From positions 2,294,001-2,358,000 of the forward strand of contig NZ_OY762929.1 of the NCBI RefSeq assembly GCF_963666675.1: a stretch of DNA of 64,000 nucleotides, written 5' to 3'. This stretch comes from an uncultured Desulfobacter sp. GTDB lineage: Bacteria > Desulfobacterota > Desulfobacteria > Desulfobacterales > Desulfobacteraceae. This document shows positions 25,146 through 32,882 of this stretch, in pieces. The first letter of the stretch is position 1; each line of letters starts with the position of its first letter. Position numbers and translations under genes: made by a program. The notes under the pieces are model-generated. The model saw only the letters and a list, made by a program, of their open reading frames with translations. It searched no databases and was not told the origin of the DNA.

Positions 25146-25161
25146 TGTGATTCAAATCACA
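25146..25161. promoter_or_regulatory. Crp/Fnr-type operator (perfect TGTGA-N6-TCACA)
   Basis: TGTGATTCAAATCACA lies between the divergent small-protein gene (start 25038) and the membrane-protein gene (start 25195) and could serve both. Confidence 0.65.
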
Positions 25162-25194
25162 GAAACCTGACCAAGGACAGGGTAAATTTACATA

Positions 25195-25596
25195 GTGAAT
25201 TGGGAAGATCAGCACACCAAAAGGAAGACCAAATACGTAATGCAAAATTTACACTGGATTATTTTACTGGTTATGATCGCCTTGACCAGCATTGGGGCAT
25301 ACAGACATCCTGAAACGTTCAGAAAGAAAATAGCATTTCCTTTACTTGCATTTCTGGGTTTGGGGATTTTATTTATTTCCGTTTATAATATTGGGGGAAT
25401 GGGAGCTCATGTTCACAGTCTTGTCAAAGAGGTTGCAAAAACCCAGGCTGAAACGGCTGTGATTAAATTCTACGCCTTAAGAATAGAGCAGCGCTATGCC
25501 CTTCAAGTCAAATCCATTTTGGTGGCCGGAGGGTTGGCTGTTTATCTGACAGTTCTTATATTTCTGTTCAAAATTTTTCCAGCCAAAGGAAAATAA
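25195..25596 (+). CDS. Small integral membrane protein, unknown
   Basis: 133 residues starting at GTG. Three hydrophobic segments are visible: WIILLVMIALTSIGAY, FPLLAFLGLGILFISVYNIG, and VAGGLAVYLTVLIFLFKIF near the C-terminus, with a helical hydrophilic stretch (AKTQAETAVIKFYALRIEQR) between the second and third. No family is recognised. It is divergent from the family A copy 2 gene over a Crp/Fnr-type site and ends before a clear terminator, so it is probably a single-gene transcript. Confidence 0.65.
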   Translation: MNWEDQHTKRKTKYVMQNLHWIILLVMIALTSIGAYRHPETFRKKIAFPLLAFLGLGILFISVYNIGGMGAHVHSLVKEVAKTQAETAVIKFYALRIEQRYALQVKSILVAGGLAVYLTVLIFLFKIFPAKGK

Positions 25597-25700
25597 AATT
25601 TGTCCCGACTTTTCGACTATAAGTTGGCAGCCTCCCTATGCCGTACTGGGCAACATATTGCAAAGAATGACATTGAGCGATGAAATAAACACGCATAAAA

Positions 25701-25738
25701 AAAGGCCCTGGCTGTCATCTTTAACAGCCAGGGCCTTT
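25701..25738 (+). terminator. Intrinsic terminator
   Basis: AAAGGCCCTGGCTGT pairs with ACAGCCAGGGCCTTT around a CATCTTTA loop and is followed by a T-rich stretch. It ends the membrane-protein transcript. The stem's A/T flanks make it nearly symmetrical. Confidence 0.85.
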
Positions 25739-25799
25739 GTTGTTTTCTTCGTTTTCTCGTCCAAATCTTTATGGGATGTTCTCAAGCACTAAGGCCGTA

Positions 25800-26045
25800 A
25801 TTGACCAAAATACCGAAAATTGTATTTATCGATATCAAAGAAATTTTGCCCGGGCTTTGTCAAAAGTAAAGGATGTGATCCCTCTCTTGTTTCTCAAGCC
25901 TTTAGAGACCGTGACCAAGTTGATATCCGATATTCATGAGATAGTGGTAAAAACTATTGAGCCTGTAAGGCCGGGTCGTAAATATCCGAGAAATTTTAAT
26001 AAAAGGGGTAGCCGTTTCCACTATGGATACCAGCCGCTCCGTTAA
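25800..26045 (+). pseudogene. Transposase C-terminal remnant (IS4-like)
   Basis: The frame that ends at 26045 reads ...IYRYQRNFARALSKVKDVI...ETVTKLISDIHEIV..KTIEPVRPGRKYPRNFNKRG and stops. A regular helix, then a basic RPGRKYPR tail, is typical of the extreme C-terminus of IS4-type DDE transposases. The upstream catalytic part is missing, and the fragment begins right behind the terminator at 25738, so it is a relic. The exact IS family is a guess. Confidence 0.5.
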
Positions 26046-26046
26046 G

Positions 26047-26361
26047 TTAATGACATTGGTTGCTGCCTGACAATTTCACTTTAATGCACTCCACGGTGTT
26101 TCCGGTTGAAGATACGACGTCCAGGCTGGAAGCTGTCACACTTTTACGTCTGGCAAGAATTTTAAATTTTCTCAAATCCTGTGTGGAGCCAAATGGGGTT
26201 CTGCACGACGCCTTAAGTGCCGGTGACATTTTAGACATTGAAAACAGCTGCCATGAAAACATGGACTGATACAAAGCCAGCCCCATTTTGATCCGAATGT
26301 TTTTAACCGACGCCATTCCCAGGGGATGGATCATGAGGGTCTCATCTGCCATCATCCCCAT
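26047..26361 (-). CDS. Doubtful hypothetical protein
   Basis: A 104-codon frame between the transposase remnant and pqiC. The product (including RKFKILARRKSVTASSLDVV and a C-terminal SGSNQCH) matches no family I recognise and has no convincing ribosome-binding site. It fills an otherwise empty 376-base gap, so it may be chance or a remnant. Confidence 0.2.
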   Translation of the reverse strand: MGMMADETLMIHPLGMASVKNIRIKMGLALYQSMFSWQLFSMSKMSPALKASCRTPFGSTQDLRKFKILARRKSVTASSLDVVSSTGNTVECIKVKLSGSNQCH

Positions 26362-26422
26362 AGTATGGATTTATGCCAAAAGTTCATTCAAGGCTTTTGT
26401 CCGCTTCCTACAGGCGTTTGAA

Positions 26423-27019
26423 TTACGGCTTGACGGTAATCTGGGTTATGCCCACTGCGATATCCCTGACCAGATTTTCCAATGCCCGAACCTGACCCCT
26501 GATATAGGCGGTGACATCCTTACCGCGTACGGGCAGGGCCGAGGAGAATCTCTGGGAGATCAGCAATTTTTCCGTTTCGACCTCCCGCACATACCAGAGC
26601 GCATCCATAACCGCCTGACTGCCCTTTAGCTCAAACCGGAGAAGGGTTACGTCCACCTGATATTCAGGACTCAGGGCCCGTTCCCAGGGAGAAAGCACCA
26701 CCCGGGCAGTGCCGAGCAGGGCAGACAGGTCCATCATAAGTTTCTCTCTGATCTGGTGCGCCAGGGGAGCGCCCCATCGCTGAAATTCATTCACGGTCAT
26801 GGCATTGCCCGGCTTACGGGTCACGATCTCGGACCGATCCAGGTATGTGGGCAGGTTCACAAAGCCGATCCCCACGGATAGGTCCGGTCCGGCCTGATCC
26901 AGTGGGGTCAAAGGGGCGGCTCCCTCTAACAGATAAAACGAGGACTGGGGCGATAAGCCACACCCCAAAACCATCATCAGCCCTGAAATTAACAGGATAT
27001 GCCATCCAAAGCGTTTCAT
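26423..27019 (-). CDS. pqiC: PqiC-type lipoprotein of the Pqi lipid-transport system
   Basis: 198 residues with a lipobox-type signal (LMMVLGC, Cys near residue 20) and the ABC-transport-auxiliary-lipoprotein fold (FYLLEGAAPLTPL, SVGIGFVNLPTYLDRSEIVTR, WGAPLAHQIREKLMMDLSALL). PqiC sits on the inner face of the outer membrane and docks the PqiB tunnel. Its start codon overlaps the pqiB stop by one base, confirming an operon. Length is normal. Confidence 0.88.
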   Translation of the reverse strand: MKRFGWHILLISGLMMVLGCGLSPQSSFYLLEGAAPLTPLDQAGPDLSVGIGFVNLPTYLDRSEIVTRKPGNAMTVNEFQRWGAPLAHQIREKLMMDLSALLGTARVVLSPWERALSPEYQVDVTLLRFELKGSQAVMDALWYVREVETEKLLISQRFSSALPVRGKDVTAYIRGQVRALENLVRDIAVGITQITVKP

Positions 27020-28671
27020 TATTTTTTTTCCTTTCCCCGCAACAGGGATTCGGGGTGCTGCTCAAGTTCATCTGCAAGCGCTTGGACCGCTTTAGCCGCC
27101 TGGCTCAGTTCGTCAAGGGTCCGGCGTAGTTCCACCACTACAGCAGCATCCCGGGACAAGACCCCACCTGCATCTTTCAGGGTCTGCCTGGCTTGGTCCA
27201 CGGTGGGGGGAAGTGTGGAGGAAAGTTTGTCTGCCAGAATCTGAACCTTTTCAATAATCTGACCAAATCCTTTAACCGCCTCTGCCACCTCTCCAGATTC
27301 AGCCAGGGCTTTTACTGCATTTCCGGCGGTTTTAAAGCTTTGAACCGCATCTTTAAGTCCTGTACCAATATCTTCAAAGGGAAGTTTCTGAATTTTTCCT
27401 AGAATTGTAACCAATTTGTTGGTTAGGGCCTCCAAGGGTGTTGGAATGGTGGGGATCTCTATGATATCCCCATGGTCAATGACCTTGGCCGGAGCCTGGG
27501 ACTTAAAAAAATCCAAGGCCACAAACAGCTTGCCCGTAAGCAGGTTGCCGGTGCTCAACTGCCCCCGCATGCCCTTGGACATTAGCTGATCCATGGTGAT
27601 CTTCTCTTTCCCGCTGCTGGAATTATAGGATACACAATTAAGACGCTCCTCTTCAATTTCAATGCGTACCGGGACAAGAATCTTATCTGCCATGCTGTCA
27701 TATTCCAAACCGATCTGCACCACCCTGCCCAGTTCAAACCCCCTAAATTCAACCGGCGCGCCAATATCAAGCCCCCGGACAGACTGGGAAAATTTGAGAA
27801 GATAAGACTTTTTCCGAGTAAAAGATTTTGCCATTTCAGTTTCCTGGGAATCATACAATGTAAAAAATTGATCTTCTTCAACCGGATTTTGATCCGGAGC
27901 TCCCTGGGGGGTGAACAACACAATGCCTCCCATAAGGATGCTGACAAGGGACTGCGTATTGACCTGAAGACCGTCGGTACCAACATTCATATTGATGCCC
28001 GAGACCGCCCAGAATTTGGATACATTTTTCACCATCTTATCATGGGGAGCGTCAATAAAAATCCGGATATCCACACCCTGTCCGCCTTTTTCAAGGCCAT
28101 ACCCCGTAACCTGTCCAACCTTTACCCCCCGAAAATAGACCGGAGATCCGTAATCCAGGGATTGAAGTTCCCCGGCCTTCAGGGTAAAGAGCCTCCCCTT
28201 ACTGTCCCTGGTCACGAGGGGGGGGATCTCAAGCCCCTTGAATTTCGACCGTGCGGCGCCCTCCCGGCCCGGTTCAATAGCAATATAGGCTCCGGATAAA
28301 AGGGTGTCCATCCCGCTCACCGTACTGCCGGTCAATCGGGGGCGCACCACCCAGAACCGGGTCTGTTCCGTGAGATACCCCTTAGCCTCCCTGGCCAGTG
28401 CCGCAGTAACCTTCACCCCCTTAAGATCAGGGGTGAGGATGACATCTTTTACCTTGCCGATATCCACATCCTTGTACTTTATTTTGGTTTTACCGGCTTC
28501 AAGTCCTTCTGCCGATTCAAAAAGGATCTCAATCGCCGGTCCTTTCTCCGTAATGGTCTTGTACATCAGTCCCGCCCCGACCACCAGGGCCACAATGGGT
28601 ACGATCCACACCAGGGAAATCCCCTTTTTCCGGCTGATATCGGCCTGGGGAATTGGGGTCTGCGCATTCAT
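27019..28671 (-). CDS. pqiB: PqiB, triple-MCE lipid tunnel protein
   Basis: 550 residues. One N-terminal membrane helix (about residues 18-38, ISLVWIVPIVALVVGAGLMY) is followed by three MCE/MlaD domains (near residues 45-135, 160-270 and 290-400), each with the GLEAGKTKIKYKDVDIGKV or GLDIGAPVEFRGFELGRV pattern. A long C-terminal coiled coil (LADKLSSTLPPTVDQARQTL) completes it. PqiB forms a periplasm-spanning needle for phospholipid traffic between membranes. The gene follows pqiA by three bases and overlaps pqiC, so it is translated in an operon whose first gene carries a stop codon. Confidence 0.93.
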   Translation of the reverse strand: MNAQTPIPQADISRKKGISLVWIVPIVALVVGAGLMYKTITEKGPAIEILFESAEGLEAGKTKIKYKDVDIGKVKDVILTPDLKGVKVTAALAREAKGYLTEQTRFWVVRPRLTGSTVSGMDTLLSGAYIAIEPGREGAARSKFKGLEIPPLVTRDSKGRLFTLKAGELQSLDYGSPVYFRGVKVGQVTGYGLEKGGQGVDIRIFIDAPHDKMVKNVSKFWAVSGINMNVGTDGLQVNTQSLVSILMGGIVLFTPQGAPDQNPVEEDQFFTLYDSQETEMAKSFTRKKSYLLKFSQSVRGLDIGAPVEFRGFELGRVVQIGLEYDSMADKILVPVRIEIEEERLNCVSYNSSSGKEKITMDQLMSKGMRGQLSTGNLLTGKLFVALDFFKSQAPAKVIDHGDIIEIPTIPTPLEALTNKLVTILGKIQKLPFEDIGTGLKDAVQSFKTAGNAVKALAESGEVAEAVKGFGQIIEKVQILADKLSSTLPPTVDQARQTLKDAGGVLSRDAAVVVELRRTLDELSQAAKAVQALADELEQHPESLLRGKEKK

Positions 28672-28674
28672 ATA

Positions 28675-29916
28675 TTAATCCTCATAGTCCCAGATCATCC
28701 GGGAATCAAAACTCTGGGCCGCAAACATCGTGGTCACCACCACAGCGGCAAAATAGGGCGCGCCGGGACCAGCCTCAATTTCGGCCAGAGATCCGATTTT
28801 GACCAGGGCCACCAGCACAGTAATCACATAAACATCTACCATTGACTACCGGCCAACCGCCTCAGTAAATCGGTATAGCCGGGTTCTGTCGATATTTTTC
28901 CACTTAGAACGAAACTGAACCGACACCAGAAGAAAAATCAAAACGCCAAGTTTCACCAGAGGAATCAGAATACTGGCCACAAAGATAACCAGGGAAATAT
29001 GCCATGAACCGGAGAGCATAAAATATATAACCCCGCTCATGATGGTATCGGCCTGCTTGGCGCCAAGCATTCCTGTAATGGTCACCGGCAGAAGATTAGC
29101 CGGCACATAGAAAATAATGGCAGCAATGACAAGGGCCCAGGTCCGTTGAATGCTGACAGGCTTACGAAAATGAAGCCGCCCACCGCATCTGGGACAGATT
29201 CCTTCAGTCTTTCCCAAGGTTAGCCGGCTGGTCATCCCACAGTTGTGGCAGACGGTCAAGGGACCCTGCTCTTTTCCGAAGTTCTTGGCAGACTGCCTTG
29301 GTACCCGCGTCCAGATATCCTCGGGATTGAGCCCTGCAAATGCCGCTACCATGACAAAAATCAACACCAAAAAAGCCCATATAGCCGGACCTGCAATGAT
29401 GTCAGCCATATGGGCCAGCTTAATCATGGCCACAAGAATGGCCAGCATAAAGACCTCGGTCATGCTCCAGGGACGCAGGTGACCCAGCATCCTGAACACC
29501 CATGCAGAATGGCGGGCCCCGCCCCGGTCGGCCCAAATGGGTACCAAAAGGTAAACAAGCCCCAGAAGCTGAACCAGGGGAATAGCAATACTGGTCAAAA
29601 AGACCAATATTGCCAAAGGATACATTCCCTGTTCGAAGAGACCGAGAATACCGGTAACCAGGAGGGTTTCCCGGGCCTGGCCCTCAAGGCTCAGGGAAAG
29701 AAAGGGGTAGGTATTGGCAATGACAAAAAGGATCAAGCCGGCCAAGGTCAGGGCCAGGGTCGGCTGTACCGTGTCACGGGTATACCGTCGCAACACCGCA
29801 TTACACTGGTTGCACACGGCAATGTGCCCCAAAACCGGATCAGGCAGGGTCTGGGGCTGGCCGCATTCGGGACAAAGAGTAACGGCGGCCGTTTCATCCA
29901 TGGCGATATTCTCCAA
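28675..29916 (-). pseudogene. pqiA: pqiA with an in-frame amber codon
   Basis: Inner-membrane partner of PqiB. The upstream 356 codons give two PqiA domains with zinc-ribbon motifs (CPECGQ...CNQC and CHNCG...CPRCG) and eight hydrophobic segments, ending EAVGR. The next codon (28846-28848) is TAG, and the same frame then continues for 56 codons (SMVDVYVITVLVALVK ... IWDYED) to a TAA at 28675, three bases before pqiB. Family members have GRWSMVDV at this point, so TAG replaces a Trp codon (TGG to TAG). Total 413 codons fits the E. coli PqiA length (about 417). Without readthrough the last membrane helices are lost. Confidence 0.88.
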
Positions 29917-30571
29917 CCGCCCGACTCACAAACCTGCAACCGACCTGCTTTCGATTACATAAGGACTTCAAATTTGTGACGCACCACAATAGACGGATGA
30001 ATTTTCGTTCGAGCGCTATGACAAGTAGACACATCATTAAGCAGCGACTATATCTGAAATAAATATCGTTTCGCAATTAAAAATTGATAAATTCGTTATT
30101 TATAGATTCACCTGAAGCGTACATAGACTTACAGCAACGCAAACCGGAATCAACGGTTCTTTTTTAACCCTGTCTCAACGTGCCTTGGTTACTGAAATTT
30201 TCGCATTGCTGTCTTCAATAAAGATTGCACCCAGCTCAGGACCGAATTTTGATCTGTTATTGCTGACCTGAGATATAGAATGGGCAGATCAAACTGAGGT
30301 GTTTGAGGTGAAGACTACTTCCAAAACAAGGTTCGTTTTTTGTTTGGAAGACCACCCCAGACTATCTGTTACTCCAGAGTATTTCCAACACTAAAGCTTA
30401 CCCTCCAGATCGTGAGTGGCCTGAGCACTGGAAAAAGAAGTTAATGCCTTTATTGATAGGCCTGTTTACGACAATTTTTAAAAACATCATGGTTGCATTT
30501 TTATGTTTTAACTGATATTTATGCCACTGAATTTCAACCCATCTTTAAAAAGGATCAGAAAGGAGGTCATT
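29917..30571. other. Gap with no supported gene
   Basis: About 650 bases upstream of pqiA with stop codons in all frames at short intervals and lower GC than the flanks. One stretch (about 30397-30516, plus strand) stays open as PPDREWPEHWKKKLMPL and continues hydrophobic, but it lacks a start and was not called. No tRNA, hairpin terminator or clear promoter was found. Confidence 0.4.
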
Positions 30572-30678
30572 ATGATGAATGAATCAACTAAAATCAAAAT
30601 GATGTTCCTCTGCCTGGTCGGCTAATCTCTTCAATCAGCCTGGCCTGGCTGGGATATCAATTAATTTTTCCCATTTAG
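30572..30678 (+). pseudogene. Possible tiny membrane peptide, frameshifted
   Basis: A strong AAAGGAGGT lies five bases before an ATG at 30572, which opens MMNESTKIKMMFLCLVG and then stops. Inserting one base in the GGC-TAA step would continue into SSISLAWLGYQLIFPI and a stop at 30676, giving a single-helix membrane peptide of about 35 residues. The good start signals and the continuing hydrophobic frame make a former small gene plausible. Its identity is unknown. Confidence 0.3.
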
Positions 30679-30756
30679 AATCACACTTAAACCCTTAGTG
30701 CGTTTTTTAAGCTGCATTTCGTGTTTTTATTAACATTTTAGGTGTGGAGGTGCGTC

Positions 30757-30997
30757 ATGACTACAAAGAATAATACCTATTACCAGGAGAAATTTTGAGG
30801 TTACGAGCAAGCGGAGAAAAGGATATCCATCAGAAACCAGAGTTAAAAGAGGTATACGGATCGTCCACGGATCAAAAGAGCTATATGAAAAGCTTGGAAG
30901 AAACGATTTGTGCCCCTGCGGCTCATTCAGAAAATTTAAAAACTGTTGTTTGAAATCTAAAAAATACGATGGATCGCTCCGTGACTATTACTTTTAG
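30757..30997 (+). pseudogene. SEC-C motif mini-protein, frameshifted
   Basis: ATG at 30757 is preceded by GTGGAGG and opens MTTKNNTYYQEKF, then TGA. Removing one T from the run at 30794-30797 continues as EVTSKRRKGYPSETRVKRG, then GSKELYEKLGRNDLCPCGS and KFKNCC, ending SLRDYYF at 30995. The C-terminus is a complete SEC-C zinc motif (CPCGS-x-RKFKNCC), as in SecA tails and many small nucleic-acid-related proteins. The combined 79-residue product would sit 80 bases before the second-type rtcB and prfH and probably belongs to that module. The lesion could be real, programmed, or a homopolymer error. Confidence 0.6.
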
Positions 30998-31079
30998 GGA
31001 CTCTAACCTCTCTTAATTAGTAATCATGCCGGGTGGTTTTGTTTTTAAAATCATCCGGCTTATTGAAAAGAGTATAATT

Positions 31080-32213
31080 TTGAATACGATTTTTAAAAAT
31101 AAAACAGATGTAAGGATTATTGCCTCAAAAAACAGTTGGATAGAAGGGAAGGCGGAACGTCAGTTGCTGAAGACATCAGGACTTGATGGGGTTGAATGCA
31201 GTGTTGGTTTTCCGGATATTCATCCAGGCCGGGGCATTCCCATTGGTGCCGCATATTTAATTCGCGGGATCATTTACCCCTATTTAATCGGGAACGATGT
31301 GGGATGCGGAATCGGTCTTTTCAGGACTGGTATCAGAAAAAATAAAATTAAAATTGATAAGTGGATCAGAACACTGGGTGATCTTAATGATCCTCATGGG
31401 GTCGACATTTCCTATTGGATGGATCAATTGGGGCTGAAGACACCTTTGACAGATACTGCTTTAGGGACCATTGGTTCAGGAAACCATTTTGCCGAATTGC
31501 AAACAATAGAAAAAGTTTTTAACGAAGAATTGTTTTTCGGCATGGGGCTGGATAAGAATCTGCTTACCCTGGTTGTTCACAGTGGTTCACGAGGTATTGG
31601 AGAGGCCCTGCTTCGCAGACATGTAGATAAATATGGTACCCGAGGGCTCCAGTCGGATAGTCAGGAGGGTAAGGAATATTTAGTCCGGCACGACCAGGCT
31701 TTAAAATGGGCAGGTTGTAACCGGGCAGCCATAGCTGAGAAGTTTGCATCCAGAATTGGAACAGACTGCTGGCCCATCATTGACACATATCACAATCAGA
31801 TCTCATACGTGAATTCCGATAATGAGGGCTTCTGGCTGCATCGAAAAGGCGCCGTTGGTTCTGATTTCGGCCCTGTTTTAATACCAGGATCAAGAGGTAG
31901 TTTAAGTTATCTTGTCAGGCCCAAAGGGGATCAGCGCAAAAATTTATTGTCCCTGCCCCATGGGGCTGGGCGGAAGTGGGATCGGGCCGGTTGCAAGGAG
32001 AGGCTGAGAAGTCGATATGATATTAATTCCCTTAAAAGAACAGGGTTTGGCGGTCATGTGATTTGTGATGACAGGGAGCTTTTATATGAAGAAGCCCCTC
32101 ATGCCTATAAAAATATCGATCAGGTGATTCAGGATCTTCTTGATGAAAATTGGGTTGACGTTATTGCCACATTTAAACCGCTGGTAACATACAAAAAAAG
32201 GAAAAATAAATGA
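31080..32213 (+). CDS. rtcB: RtcB-family RNA ligase, PrfH-associated type
   Basis: About 377 residues from the TTG at 31080, which follows GAAAAGAG; a longer frame starts at ATG 31026 without a good site. RtcB ligates RNA ends bearing 2',3'-cyclic phosphate or 3'-phosphate to 5'-OH, using GTP and Mn2+. Metal and guanylation residues are present: GNDVGCG (Asp and Cys ligands, near residue 70), GSGNHFAE, HSGSRG, and LPHGAGR with the His that is guanylylated (near residue 293). It shares only moderate identity with the rtcB at 32883-34085 and is about the length of the RtcB2 class. It overlaps prfH by four bases, so both are made together. Confidence 0.88.
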   Translation: MNTIFKNKTDVRIIASKNSWIEGKAERQLLKTSGLDGVECSVGFPDIHPGRGIPIGAAYLIRGIIYPYLIGNDVGCGIGLFRTGIRKNKIKIDKWIRTLGDLNDPHGVDISYWMDQLGLKTPLTDTALGTIGSGNHFAELQTIEKVFNEELFFGMGLDKNLLTLVVHSGSRGIGEALLRRHVDKYGTRGLQSDSQEGKEYLVRHDQALKWAGCNRAAIAEKFASRIGTDCWPIIDTYHNQISYVNSDNEGFWLHRKGAVGSDFGPVLIPGSRGSLSYLVRPKGDQRKNLLSLPHGAGRKWDRAGCKERLRSRYDINSLKRTGFGGHVICDDRELLYEEAPHAYKNIDQVIQDLLDENWVDVIATFKPLVTYKKRKNK

Positions 32214-32839
32214 TAAACTGGTTACAGATAACATCCGGGCGCGGCCCGGAAGAGTGTTGCTGGGTTGTGGCAAGGCTATCGGAATGCATTGTCAAAGAGG
32301 CGGAAATCAAAGGGATTTCATACAAAATTATTGAAAGGATTTCCGATGTTAAATCAAACTTGCCCAAATCGGTATTGATTTCACTTGAAGGGGATGCCGT
32401 TGATACCTTTGCAACCTCTTTTGAAGGGACGGTCCAATGGATTGGCAAAAGCATGTTCAGGCCGCATCATAAGCGGAAAAACTGGTATGTTGGCGTGAAT
32501 CTCTTTTCACCCCTGAAAGAAAATAAGTGGTCTTTTGATCAATTGAAAATCGAAAAGATGAGAGCATCCGGGCCTGGCGGACAGAATGTCAATAAAAGAG
32601 AGACAGCTGTCAGGATTACACATAAACGAACCGGTTTGAGTGTGACAGCCCAGGAGGAGCGTTCTCAGTATCTGAACAAAAAGCTGGCGTTAAGCCGGTT
32701 AAATGAATTGCTGAAAAAAAAAGAAAGTAAAACCGAGATGAAAAGTCAGAATCGTCGATGGAATGGCCATAATCGGCTTGAACGGGGCAACCCTGTCCGG
32801 GTTTATAAAAACGAAGAATTCAGTTTGACTATAGTTTGA
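32210..32839 (+). CDS. prfH: PrfH, release-factor-like peptidyl-tRNA hydrolase
   Basis: 209 residues. The catalytic class I release-factor domain is clear: KMRASGPGGQNVNKRETAVR near residues 115-135, carrying the GGQ tripeptide, then RSQYLNKKLALSRLNELL and a basic tail. The N-terminal half is a short domain without the stop-codon-reading motifs of RF1/RF2, as in PrfH. In characterised PrfH-RtcB pairs, PrfH frees peptides from ribosomes cut in the decoding centre of 16S rRNA and RtcB then reseals the rRNA. The ATGA overlap with the upstream rtcB fits that joint function. It ends 43 bases from the convergent end of the second rtcB. Confidence 0.9.
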   Translation: MINWLQITSGRGPEECCWVVARLSECIVKEAEIKGISYKIIERISDVKSNLPKSVLISLEGDAVDTFATSFEGTVQWIGKSMFRPHHKRKNWYVGVNLFSPLKENKWSFDQLKIEKMRASGPGGQNVNKRETAVRITHKRTGLSVTAQEERSQYLNKKLALSRLNELLKKKESKTEMKSQNRRWNGHNRLERGNPVRVYKNEEFSLTIV

Positions 32840-32882
32840 TGGTGTCCCGGGGAATCACGGGTGGTGATTTCCCGGGATTGTT

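Noticed and set aside
28846..28848. Pyrrolysine codon in pqiA
   Set aside because: The site is a conserved Trp in the family and no pyl genes are visible; a nonsense mutation or read error is simpler.
29980..29996. TTGTGACGCACCACAA as a fifth Crp/Fnr site
   Set aside because: The half-sites are not in the TGTGA-N6-TCACA register.
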